NCBI GenBank assembly: GCA_039654915.1
Contig: CM077594.1
Coordinates: 94,502,893-94,566,892 of the forward strand
Origin: Aquilaria yunnanensis
Lineage: Eukaryota > Streptophyta > Magnoliopsida > Malvales > Thymelaeaceae
Length of the DNA: 64,000 nucleotides
Direction of reading: 5' to 3'
This document shows, piece by piece, positions 1 to 10,226 of this stretch. The notes beneath the pieces were generated by a model. That model was not told the DNA's origin and made no database searches. It saw nothing but the letters and a program-made list of their open reading frames with translations. A program made the translations under genes and the position numbers. The number at the start of each line of letters is the position of its first letter. The stretch's first letter is position 1.

Positions 1-209
1 GCCGAATTGCTAATGAGTTCGTCATAATATAGGTACTTCAGTGTCTGGACAAACAAAGTGACCATTTCTCTTTCTGTCATGGGTGGCTGAACTTGTGCTT
101 CTTGAATTGCTTTCGCCTTGATTAGCTCGATCAATTGTCTCATTTGTTCGGCCATACTTTCTATCTTGGACTCTATCTTTATGAGACGTTCTTCGATTTG
201 TTCTGCCAT
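1..209 (-). pseudogene. gag N-terminus with internal deletion, open at window edge
   Basis: Reading from an ATG at 209, the frame begins MAEQIEERL and is a charged coiled-coil-like stretch. It then passes within about 40 codons into QVQPPMTEREMVTLFVQTL. In the plus-strand copy the two matching pieces lie about 680 bp apart (54122 and 54825-54880), so this copy has lost most of the gag capsid-like region while keeping the frame. The frame is still open at base 1. The product would be a Tat/Ogre gag with the middle removed; capsid function is unlikely. Confidence 0.6.
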
Positions 210-284
210 TAATCTTATTTGGAGCCGAGTTGAATATCGGTGTCGAGGTCCAATTTTATCCTTTTAAAAGGAATATTTATTTTA

Positions 285-575
285 TTAGATTCTATGCGTA
301 TATGATTGATGTGATGGATGCATGCAATGAGATTATGTTTTTATCAAAATTTATATGCACGTGATTGATGTAATGGAATGCATGCAATGAGATTATTTTT
401 ATCAGATTTTATATGCGTGTGATTGATGTAATGGATGCATGCAATATAAAGTGAGATTATGTTTTTATCAGACTTTATATGTACGTGATTAATGTAATGG
501 AATGCATGCAATGAGATTATTTTTATCAGACTTTATATGCACGTGATTAATGTAATGGAATGCATGCAATGAGTG
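285..575. repeat. About 60-bp tandem repeat in the retroelement leader, ~5 copies
   Basis: Units share a GATTGATGTAATGGATGCAT-like core followed by GCAATGAGATTAT and TTTTATCAGA. About five units are present here. The homologous leader on the plus strand (about 53935-54062) has only about two, so copy number varies between elements. Confidence 0.75.
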
Positions 576-979
576 AGTTTGCTTATCCATTATCGCAGAA
601 CTTCAAAACTTTTAATTGTTATTATAAAGACAAAAAAGTTAGCATAATTTGATGCGTGGTTTTGATGCATGAAGAATAATTGCACAAGAAAGATAAGGTT
701 ATTAATAAGTTAAATAGCAATTAACAACTCATGAAGTATTATGGAAAAATGAATTAAAACCATAAATATAAGACACGAAGAAAATAAAAGTGTAGAGCAA
801 CAACATAGCATAACAAGGACGTGCTTATAGCGTTGGTAAAATGGTAGAAATTCTATGGTCAGTTCTATGGTTAAGTGGGGAGTTCTATATGCATAAGGTA
901 GCTTATCAAAAAGGCAAGGGATAGTTCCCGAATCCCGTCACTAAATCATAGTGACCGCCCGATTCCTTACCCTCTAGGG

Positions 980-1180
980 TTAATGTAAGGAATGGATTAA
1001 TTCGAGTCGTAGCTTTTCGTGGGCCCATGCAGAGACTAACCGTCTCAGAAGGCAATACACTACTTTGCTACTTTGGAACCGGTGAAGGCTTGGAGACCGT
1101 GGCCTCACAAGGACAGCAACACCAATTCCGCTTAGAAAGAATCGTGTTTGATTTAAAGAAGCTCGGGTATAAAGCTTCAT
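980..1180 (-). CDS. Short leader ORF of Tat/Ogre-like element (66 aa)
   Basis: A 66-codon frame (starts MKLYTRASLNQTRFF) lies between PBS and gag. The second copy at 53312-53512 encodes the same 66 residues; by eye only three bases differ and all are silent. Ogre-type elements are known to carry an extra ORF upstream of gag, but this one is far shorter and I recognise no domain. It could be a real small ORF, or simply a highly conserved leader (packaging or RNA structure) that happens to be open. Confidence 0.35.
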   Translation of the reverse strand: MKLYTRASLNQTRFFLSGIGVAVLVRPRSPSLHRFQSSKVVYCLLRRLVSAWAHEKLRLELIHSLH

Positions 1181-1291
1181 ATTGTGAATGCATTATGCAT
1201 GTTTAGAATAAGTAAATATAACATATAAATCCACATAATAAGCAAAGTAAATAAAAACAAATCAACTTTAGGCTCGACTCACTAACGTGGA

Positions 1292-1310
1292 GTCCCCAGT
1301 GGAGTCGCCA
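1292..1310 (-). other. Primer binding site
   Basis: On the minus strand this reads TGGCGACTCCACTGGGGAC, 3 bases inside the LTR end. The plus-strand copy has the same site with one change (53179-53197). It resembles the tRNA-Arg-complementary PBS of Ogre/Tat elements. Confidence 0.7.
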
Positions 1311-1313
1311 AGC

Positions 1314-3889
1314 TGTGGCAACGTCGGGTTTTCTGGGAGTCGCCACCAATCAGTTTTTTTCTTAGGTCGATTGGTCACCTTAAAATTGGTCTGCGAGAGT
1401 TCGGGGATCGGGAGTACGGTTACGCTAAAACAATATTGTTATAGCGCCCAAAATTGGCACCTTAGTTGATTTTAATTTTGTTTTACTTTGCTTTTAAATA
1501 ATTTTCAGTTAATTTAGAGATTTTAACTGAATTAGTCGAAATGTGGATTTTTAAGTTAATTTGTATAAAATTTTATACTTCCGAACCATGGACTCTGCCG
1601 AGTCATTTGGACACGGAAGATTTTGATTCCAAACCATGGACTCTGCCGAGTCATTTGGACACGGAATTTGGTGAAATTTTAAACAATTTTATCCATATTG
1701 TAAAAATATGGATTTTTTTATCTTTTTATTTAATTTATTTATTTTAAAAAGTTTAATATTTTCCAAACCGTAGATCCTGCCGGATCATCCGGATATGGAA
1801 ATTAAATTTAATTTATTGTTAGTTATATAATTATTACTTTTATGGAATTAATTATTAGTTTAATTACTAATTCGTAATTCTTTTTGTTATAGAATTTTTA
1901 GATAAAAAAAAATTTATTTTTTATTTTCTTTCTTTTCTTTTCTCTCTTTTCTTTCTTATATTTTTCTTTTCTTTTTTGATTTAATCTTTCCTTTCTTTTC
2001 TTTCTTTTCTTTCTTTTCTTTTTCTTATCTTTCTTATCTTTTTCTTATCTTTCTTTTCTTTTCTTTTTCTTGTCTTTCTTATCTTTTTCTTATCTTGTTT
2101 TAGTTTTCTTTTTGTTTTCTTGTTTAATGAAAAATATTTATTATTTTAGTGGATTTAAAAGTTATACTTTAAATAAATCAGTAAAATATAAAGTCTTAAT
2201 TTTCATGTATTTTTTTTAAACAGGTTTTATTTTTATTTTTTTATTATTTTTACTGGATAAAAATAACTATTAAAATTAATTTTAACTTTTTGTTATCTTT
2301 AAAGAATTAAAAACATGTATATAAAAATAAAAATAATTGGCTTTTTTAAAAATGATTTTTATTAGCCTTAATAATTAATTACAAAATAATCTTCTTTTAA
2401 TTTTCATTTATTTATTAATTAGTAAAGGGTAAAGGTGAATTAAATAAAAAAATTATATAAAGAAAAAAAAAATTAATAATAATAAAGTGGGGCTTTTTGG
2501 CCATCCACTTTAAAAATAATAATAAATGTTAGCAAAGTTAATTAAATTAATTGTTAAACAACAATAATAAAAAGTTAGTCAAGTTAATTAAATTAATTAA
2601 TTAACAACAATAATAAAAAGTTAGCCAAGTTAATTAAATTAATTAATTAACAACAGTAAAAAGTTAGCCAAGTTAATTAAATTAATTAATTAACAACAAT
2701 AATAAAAAGTTAGCCAAATTAATTAAATTAATTAACAACAATAAATAAAAAGTTAGCCAAATTAATTAAATTAATTAACAACAATAAATAAAAAGTTAGC
2801 CAAATTAATTAAATTAATTAATTAACAACAATAATAAAAAGCTAGCCAAGTTAATTAAATTAATTAATTAACAACAATAATAAAAGTTAGCCAAGTTAAT
2901 TAAATTAATTAATTAACAACAATAATAAAAGTTAATTAATTGTTAACAACAATTATAAAAGTTAGTAATAATGCAAAAATTAAAAGGTTAGTAACAATAA
3001 TAGTATTAAAAGTTAGTTGTTAGTAAGTTAATAACAACAATAAAAAAAGGGGTTAGTAATAAACAAATAATAAACAAACAAGTAAAAATTAAAAGGGTTA
3101 GTAATTAATTCTGCAAGAATAAAATACAAAGTTAGTGACCAAAGTGAAAGAAATTGAAAAGATGAAGGATTAAATGAGAGTTGTACCCTTGATTTTAAAT
3201 TCTGAATTCTGAGAAACGGAAACAGAGGACGCGCGACGGGGGAAAGAAGATGGCTTAATCGTCAAAATGAAAAGTTTTGAGATTTTCTGAGGAAAGGAAG
3301 GAGAGCTAGGGACTAAGGCTGTAATTTTTTCTATTTTAAAAACGGAGCTCTAAGCTTTTCTTTCTATTTTTCTCTGTGTTCAGCACAAAATTTGGGGGGC
3401 TATTTATAGAGGAAGTTTGGCTGAACTGTTGATGGATAAATTAATAAAAAATTTCAAACTTATCTTTTAAATTGGTAAAATGACAATTTTAGTCCTTTAC
3501 GTCTCTCAGCCTCTGGATAAGTTCCTGAAGCTTCTGATTTTGACAATTTTGTCGTTTTCTGTCAATTTGCGCCAGAAATGTCGGCAGACCCAAAATTTTA
3601 TGTAACAAACTACCAAATGCTCCTGGAACTTTCAGAATTTATCAATTTTTCCCGAAACTTCTTAATGTTGTCATTTTTACCTCAAACTTTTAAATTTTGC
3701 CATTTTTTTGGAGTTTTCTTTTTTCTTTCAAATACACACATATATCATTTTAAATCAAATCTTCACAAAAAAAAATGTATTTTAAACTAATTAAAATTTT
3801 TAGTAATAATAATAATAATAAAAATAATAATTTTTTTTATTTAATTTCTTTTAAAATTTTTTATGGTCGGACGAAATTGGGTGTCAACA
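1314..3889 (-). repeat. LTR of Tat/Ogre-like element (2.6 kb)
   Basis: Bounded by TGTTGACAC (minus strand, at 3889) and TTGCCACA next to the PBS. The end near the PBS matches 52.6-53.2 kb well, including two consecutive GACTCTGCCGAGTCATTTGG motifs (about 1588-1662), while the middle is diverged. It holds a pyrimidine tract of TTTCT/TTTCTTATC units at about 1910-2110 and an AT-rich minisatellite at 2505-2945. Confidence 0.75.
2505..2945. repeat. AT-rich minisatellite, ~46-bp unit, about 9 copies
   Basis: Repeated units contain AAAAGTTAGCCAAGTTAATT followed by AAATTAATTAATTAACAACAATAAT, with small length changes between copies. It sits inside the LTR and has no obvious counterpart in the plus-strand LTR. 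Confidence 0.85.
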
Positions 3890-4633
3890 CTGATCTTTAA
3901 TACAAATACCCTGCAGATTCTTACACACAAGTGTAATTTTCACAGACAAGATAAGTTCATAGAATTTACTTAGAATGCTAAGGAAAGACCCAACTTGTAA
4001 TGTAAGTTCAACCAAGCTTGAGACAATATGTCTATGGTTTGGTTGGTCATTCCCCAATATTTTCCTGAACTATTTTGTTTGACTATACGCTTTCGAACAG
4101 GAAAATTCTAAAGCTAGCGTGATCAAACAAAATTTTAAATTTTAAATTACCTCAAAAGATTTTTTTGGTTAAAAATAGCTGAATATGATTAGTAGAAGTT
4201 GCGTTTTTTAAGTTCCAGAAAAAGAAATCTTGTATGCGCAAATACTATTTAACTCACTGATTATTAGTAATGAACGTACCCTGTACAACAATTCACATCC
4301 CAAACATGGTTGATAAATGATGAGTTTGGCAATTGGTTGCCATCAACTAGACTATAACGTGGCTAAATAATAAACAGTATATATATTTTTTGATATGTCT
4401 AATTAAATATTGGATGATTAATTAAAATGGGTGTGATTGTACATAAACATGATCATGAATAGGAATATTATCTTCTAATCTCATGTGATAAAGTAAGATC
4501 TATTTTGCACGGTGGGGGCTGCAAGGAATTTCACGAATTCATAAATGATGATAAAGTAGTCATTTTCATCCGCCCGCCCAAAAAGCCATTATATTCTTTC
4601 TTTATAAAAAAGTTGTACCAATTTTTCTTCTGC
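3890..4633. other. Intergenic, upstream of dCTP pyrophosphatase gene
   Basis: Unique-looking AT-rich DNA between the retroelement LTR end and the TATA box of the next gene. I see no ORF or repeat in it; it presumably holds the distal promoter. Confidence 0.5.
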
Positions 4634-4643
4634 TATATATAAA
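4634..4643 (+). promoter_or_regulatory. TATA box of the MazG-type gene
   Basis: TATATATAAA lies 89 bases upstream of the ATG at 4723, a normal distance for a plant gene with a short 5' UTR. Confidence 0.6.
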
Positions 4644-4722
4644 GCTATGACAGCTCTCTCTGGCTTCTAATTTGACTCAGAAACAAGCGCAAAAAAAGAG
4701 AAAGGTAATTTAAAAGCACAGA

Positions 4723-5545
4723 ATGGGGGAAGAGAAGGACGAGAGAGCCAAGGACATTAGCCTGAAGGAGCTATCCCTGAGGCTTGAAGACTTTGCCAAG
4801 GCGAGAGACTGGGAGAAGTATCACAGTCCTAGGAATCTACTACTTGCCATGGTATTTACGTTATTTTTAGTTATAACTATTGTTCATTTCTAACGTATAA
4901 CCTCTTCCTTTTTCCTTATTTTTTTATTTTTTTCTTTAAAAAATAGAAATAATTTTTTTGCGTAAATAAAAACTAAAAATATGTTAAAGCCATTTTGGGT
5001 TGTTGGAAACTATATATGGACCTCTAATTATTGCGTCAGAAGAATACAACCGTTTTTCTTTTTCTTCTTTTTTTCCCCTTAACATTTAGTGAAGTTGAGA
5101 TCGAATACTTTACTTTCAGCATTACAATTATTAGTCTTTGTTGTATATACTAGGTTAGCTGCTAACCTTAAATGTAATAAAATTGTGAAATGAAAAGGAA
5201 GGAAATTAATTAAGAGGGAGACCTTTAACAAAGTAAAGCTAAACATATTTACATATCTACCTAATTAATTATAGTCTTGACAAGTATGCTATGGTTTTTG
5301 CTTTTGGCCGGGAGGTTGGAGAAGTGGGAGAGCTATCGGAAATATTCCAGTGGAAAGGAGAGGTGGACAAAGGGTTACCGAATTGGGAGGAATCAGACAA
5401 GGAACATGTTGGAGAAGAGTTATCTGATGTCCTGCTCTACCTTGTAAGGCTGGCTGATATTTGTGGCATTGATCTTGGCGAAGCTGCCGCCAAAAAACTT
5501 GTAAAGAATTCCATCAAATACCCACCAAAGGTTTTCTCAACTTAA
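4723..5545 (+). CDS. dCTP pyrophosphatase 1-like, MazG-type NTP pyrophosphohydrolase
   Basis: Two exons: 4723-4851 and 5315-5545 (intron GTATTT..GGGAG, phase 0), giving 119 aa. MazG-like all-alpha NTP pyrophosphohydrolases of the DCTPP1 branch hydrolyse (modified) dCTP to dCMP plus PPi and so clean the nucleotide pool. The metal-binding signature is complete: E46 and E49 in VGEVGELSEIFQWKG, then E78 and D81 in GEELSDVLLYLVRLAD. YHSPRNLLLA before the first motif is typical of the plant members. The exon junction falls exactly between LLLAM and VGEVGEL, which supports the splice choice. The length is normal for the family. No transit peptide is evident, so cytosolic or nuclear action is inferred. 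Confidence 0.88.
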
Positions 5546-5988
5546 TTTAACTTCTTAATTAATTACTGTCTATCATCTTGCAAAACGCAGATCCATATCG
5601 AGCATCTCTGCCGTAATTAATGCAGTATAATATATACTATGACTTCCACTATAAATGTAAAAATCCTTCTTATATAAAATATTGAGTGTTGTTCTTCTCA
5701 ACTATTTCCCCAAAATAGAGTTTTGTAATTAATTGCGCTCTATTGTATGTTATACACTGCTGTACTAGCCATTTAATTATCCTTTGAAATGCAAATCATA
5801 AGGGTGACTACAAATTCATGGCATCATTACATTAGCCCACATGCATATCATACACTTATGTCCATTATTACAACTTCTCTTTGGTTTTGTCTTTGTTCAA
5901 GAACAACACAGATGCTAATGTCACACATGTACAGAATTTTTTAACTATGTAGTATCTTGATTGACTTAATTTGACTGTATATGTATCA
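5546..5988. other. 3' flank of dCTP pyrophosphatase gene
   Basis: AT-rich DNA with no further ORF; it should contain the 3' UTR and poly(A) site. I see nothing else in it. Confidence 0.4.
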
Positions 5989-6553
5989 GAGTAAATTGTA
6001 TAAATTGTCTCTAAACCTTAAGTATCATTTTCTTTTAGTTCTTAACTTATTGAATTCTTGTTTTGGTCCTAAATTCATTAAAATTGTTTCATTTTGGTCC
6101 CTCACAAAATGAAATTTATTAACTTGGAATAACTGTGTAACACAAATTTTTTAAATTGAGCAACTGCCTCTCAGTAAATTTAAATAATTTAATATTTTTT
6201 GACAGTAAATAGATAATTTTAATTAGTAATTTTTTTTCATGAATGAAATAAGTTCGTTTCACAGAGAAAAAAAAGGTGATTTGAATTTTTCATTAACTAT
6301 AAAAAATTATTATACAGATTAGATTGATTATATGATAGTAATCAGATAATTTAAATTATGATTTAAAAAATTATAATCGGAAAAATATTTTGAGTTAACA
6401 AATTTCATCCAATGGGGACCAAGAAGAAACATTTTTAATAGATTTAGGACTAAATATTTTTGATAAGTTTAGAACTAAAACAGAATATTAAACAGGTAAG
6501 GGATTAAAATGAAACAATAATTAAAGGTGAAGGACCATTCACATAATTTACTC
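5989..6553. mobile_element. MULE-like inverted-repeat element (0.56 kb), degenerate
   Basis: Left end GAGTAAATTGTATAAATTGT and right end (reverse complement) GAGTAAATTATGTGAATGGT form a degenerate terminal inverted repeat. It continues inward over about 120 bases with GGTCC(T/C) motifs (TTTTGGTCCCTCAC against GGGGACCAAGAAG). No coding capacity. Flanks are AT-rich (TATGTATCA / ATATATATA) and do not give an exact target duplication, so the class is inferred. Confidence 0.5.
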
Positions 6554-8141
6554 ATATATATACAATATAGGACCCTTACATGAAAAAGATATATGGAAGC
6601 TAGCGTTTGATCTGTTTAATTGTAGAACATGTTATGTTACAAAGAGTCAAATAATTCAACGAGGTATATAAAAAAACTTTAGCTGAAATACAAAAGATCC
6701 ACTTGTACGACATGAAATCATTCGTACTTTATATATGTTAGATAAATCAATTACACGTATTTTTAACCTAATATTAGGTTATATGAAATAGTAATGGTAA
6801 CTTCACCATGAAAGAAGGTCTATACATATGATCTCCGGTTGAACATGATAACCATGCAGAAAGGTATCAAATAAGTAATCTTTTTCACAAGTTATGGCCT
6901 TTACATAAAGAATTTAGAACAAATTGTGCTTTTTCTATCCATTCAAGTAGGAAGAAATTTCATTTTTCAGTGACCAAATTCTCGGTTATAAAAGCTATTT
7001 CCGCTAGTGGATGGAATGGATTAATGTGCCACCACTGTTTTTTCAACCGAAAGTTATGAGGAATTAATTAATAATTGTGCATTTGTCACTATTGTTTTGA
7101 AAAGTAAGAACTCCACCAAGTTAATTGCTAGAATGTGAATATTCCGTTTTTCGTTAACCTCCTTCAGGTTCCCTGATGTTTTTAGCTGTGATAGCCACCA
7201 CCAATTGGATGGGACCATGGACACCTTGCCATAACGAACAAAAGCCTTTATCTGTTTTTTTTTTTTTTATCGAAGACAAACCCAACCTAAAATTATTTCA
7301 AAACTTCAATGAACTCTAATTAGTTTCAACCAGAGCCACTAAAAGATAATTGAGTTTCGATTCGATGTGGTTAACGGCCCACCATATCTAAGAATTAATA
7401 GCCCCATCAACGGTGGTTGTTCAACAGCTAAGTAAGGCTAGCATAACGACCACCTCGATGAGCAATCACCGCACTACTAATTTATTTGCCCTGGCCAATT
7501 TCGATGTAACGTTGATAGTAAACTTGAGTTTGGAAAACCAATAGCAGCAACAACTAACTACTACTTTTATTGGCAAATTTACCACTATTTTAAGCTTCAT
7601 ATAAACACACACTGATATGAGAATGTGGGTAGAGATATTAATGGGGATGGTTCGAGATCAGTTTAGTCAAACATAAGCTCTTCCCACATGTAAGCAGATT
7701 CAATAGCACCTCACCCTGTAGGTTGGGTGTACTACTCACTGACCTTATATATTATTTTAACCTTATTCTTTTTTGAAAGTACTTTTATGTACGTTTTTAA
7801 AGAAATCTATGTACATGTGCAAATAGTTAATACCTAAAAGTCATAAAATCAATTAATATATAACAATTTATCCTAAATTATGACTTTATTCTGTGTTGAA
7901 AAAATAAAAAGTCATATTTTAGATACAAATAGGCCCAGATCCTTTCAATTTAACTCACATAAGTTAACGTGTTTTGGGTTAGTGAGTTTAGCCCTTGTGA
8001 TTTTGTCCAAACATTTGCCCCCAAAGTTGAAGAGAAATTACAACTTGCCCAGCCTCCCCATTTGTTATGGCCATCCTAGTAGGAAGTTCAGTTGGATGAG
8101 GTAAGTTAATTAAATTTCTAGTTTAATACCTTATTTTGAGT
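6554..8141. other. Intergenic, no recognisable gene
   Basis: I see no convincing ORF or repeat structure apart from a T-tract near 7255-7270. A short open frame at 7880-8104 matches no family I recognise. Confidence 0.4.
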
Positions 8142-8752
8142 TAACTAGGTAGGGATGACAAAATCGGACCTAACCCGATGACCTGGCCCAACCCACTCGA
8201 ACTCAAACCCGACCTGACCTGATTTGACTAAAAAAGTCAATGACCTGAATCCGACTGTGCCCAACCCGACCTGAACCCGAACCCGATTAAAGGGGAATCT
8301 GAGAAAACCCGAACCCAAATGACCCAAACCCGAAATACCCGAACCTGAAATGACCCGAGCCTGAATTGACCCGAACCCGAAATGACCCAAACCCGAGACT
8401 GACCTGACCTGAACCCGAGATGACCCGATAACTAAACCCAACAATACCCGATTTTAACCCTCACCCTAAACCTTAACTTTCCTCTTTCATTATTTTCCAT
8501 ATTAACTCAGTCCTAAATATGGAGGTTTCCATGTTTAGTAACTTCCGTGTTTTGAGACTTTCATATTCAGTATGTCTTATATTTATAAATGGTGACTTCC
8601 GTTATTAGTAACTTCCATTTTTTGGTACTTCCATATTTAGTAAGTCTCATATTTGGAGATGAGACTTTTATATTTAGTAGTTTCATTTCTTTTTTTAAGA
8701 TATTCATGTTTAATAATTTTCATATTTTGAGAAAGGATTTTCATATTTAGTA

Positions 8753-9044
8753 CTACCTCCGTCCCGAATTAATTGAAACATTTGACTGGACACGGAGATT
8801 AAGGTGTATGTAATTTGTGTTAATTTTTTATGTGGTAAAAGTTTAAATAATGATTAAAAAAGGAAAGATTCTTTTTTGGGTTTTGTGCAGTGAGAGATTG
8901 AGTGGATGTTAAAAAAAGAGTCTTTATTAGGTTTTCTGTAAAATGATTATTTAATTGTTTAAACTTTTCCAAAAGAGGAAACGTTTCAACATTTTGGGAC
9001 TTCCCAAAAAGGAATATGTTTCAAGTAAACTGGGACGGAGGGAG
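8753..9044. mobile_element. Stowaway-like (Tc1/mariner) MITE nested in hAT
   Basis: Starts CTACCTCCGTCCCG and ends CGGGACGGAGGGAG-like (TGGGACGGAGGGAG), flanked by TA on both sides (8751-8752, 9045-9046). The CTCCCTCCGTCCC terminus with TA duplication is the Stowaway signature. 292 bp, non-coding. Confidence 0.88.
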
Positions 9045-9053
9045 TAACTTCTA

Positions 9054-9285
9054 CTCCCTCCGTCCCAAAAGTTTTGCTCCATTTGTTTTTAGCAATTAAT
9101 CTATGATTTTTTATTTTCAACATTCTAATATATAAATAAAAAATCTTTGTATATGAATGATAATTTAAGATATGTAGTTTCTAAATAATTTTTTTTTATT
9201 TTTTCTAACAAATAATAATATGAATAAAATTGAGTCAAAATACAACAAAAAGTCAAATGTATCAAAATTTATGAGACGGAGGGAG
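9054..9285. mobile_element. Second Stowaway-like MITE, 9 bp from the first
   Basis: Starts CTCCCTCCGTCCCAAAAG and ends GAGACGGAGGGAG, flanked by TA (9052-9053, 9286-9287). 232 bp. The interior differs from the first MITE, so these are two insertions of different subfamilies rather than a tandem copy. Confidence 0.88.
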
Positions 9286-10226
9286 TATTTTTTTTAGGAC
9301 TTCTATATATTGTGAGTATTTTATTTGGGGAAGAAACATCCATATTTAGTGAATCCAATATTTGGATTTTTTCAACAGAAGTAATTTTTATATTTAGAAA
9401 ATTTAACGATCTTAATAGGTAATTATTAAAATTACAACATTCATCCTTATACTTTTAAGTATAGTGCAATAAAGTACCTAAATTTTAAAAAATTTTATTT
9501 TAGTCACCCATAATAATTACAACATCGATTCTAAAATTTTTGAAATCTTTGCACTTTCACCCAAATTTTTTTAAATTTTATAATTTAGTCACTGATAATG
9601 AACTTGATTTGCATTTCATTGTAATTTCAAAGAAAATTCATTGAAACATAAGCATAACAAAATTGTCATTGTGTATGTCTAAGTGATAGCTGAATGAAGA
9701 TTTGAATAATCTGTACAATGATAGTTAAAAAGTATAGGTTTAGAAAAACAACAAAATATTACTAATAATATTAAATTACTTAAATATGTACTAAACTATA
9801 ATCAAGAAGATTTTTATGAATATTTTAATTAAATATACTAAAAAATGGGAATTTAATTTAAATTAAATCACACAAAAAATAAAATTATTTGATTTAAATT
9901 TAAAAAAAATTGAATAAATTTAATCGTTTTGACTTCACACTAATAACCTACGTGAACACAAAGGTTGACCCGAATTTGACCCGAAAGTTGGCCTGAAGTT
10001 ACCCGAGACTAAAATTAACCCAACCTGAAGTGAACCCGAACCCAAATAAACCCAGTTCATCCCAACCCGAACCCTAAATCAACTCAACCTGAAATCAACC
10101 CGAACCCAAATGACCTGACCTGAACCCGACCTGGACCCGAATTCATGCTAATCCGACTAGACCTGAACCTGAATGACCTGACCCAAACCTGACCCGACCT
10201 ACCCAATTGTCATCCCTATAACTAGG

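Larger units (their letters stand above)
1..3889 (-). mobile_element. Ty3/gypsy Tat/Ogre-like element, truncated by window edge
   Basis: Minus-strand retroelement piece. Read on that strand it has an LTR starting TGTTGACACCC (end at 3889), a PBS, a leader with a short ORF, a tandem-repeat stretch and the start of gag at the window edge. The same order of parts occurs on the plus strand from 49843, which defines the boundaries. The PBS resembles the tRNA-Arg type I associate with Ogre/Tat elements; that lineage call is from memory and is supported by the gag of the second copy. No protease, RT or integrase lies inside the window. Confidence 0.75.
8150..10218. mobile_element. Non-autonomous hAT transposon (2.07 kb) with exact 8-bp TSD
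   Basis: Ends are TAGGGATGACAA (left) and TTGTCATCCCTA (right), a perfect 12-bp inverted repeat close to the Ac-type hAT terminus. The 8 bases outside each end are identical (TAACTAGG at 8142-8149 and 10219-10226), the hallmark hAT target duplication. About 300 bp inside each end consist of degenerate ACCCGAACCCGAAATG-type repeats in opposite orientation. There is no transposase ORF, so it must have moved in trans. Two Stowaway-like MITEs are nested inside. The 8145-8444 minus frame is a translation of the low-complexity end and is not a gene. Confidence 0.93.

Noticed and set aside
8145..8444. 99-aa minus-strand frame rich in Gly, Val and Arg
   Set aside because: It is a translation of the ACCCGAACCC subterminal repeats of the hAT element and overlaps its terminus.
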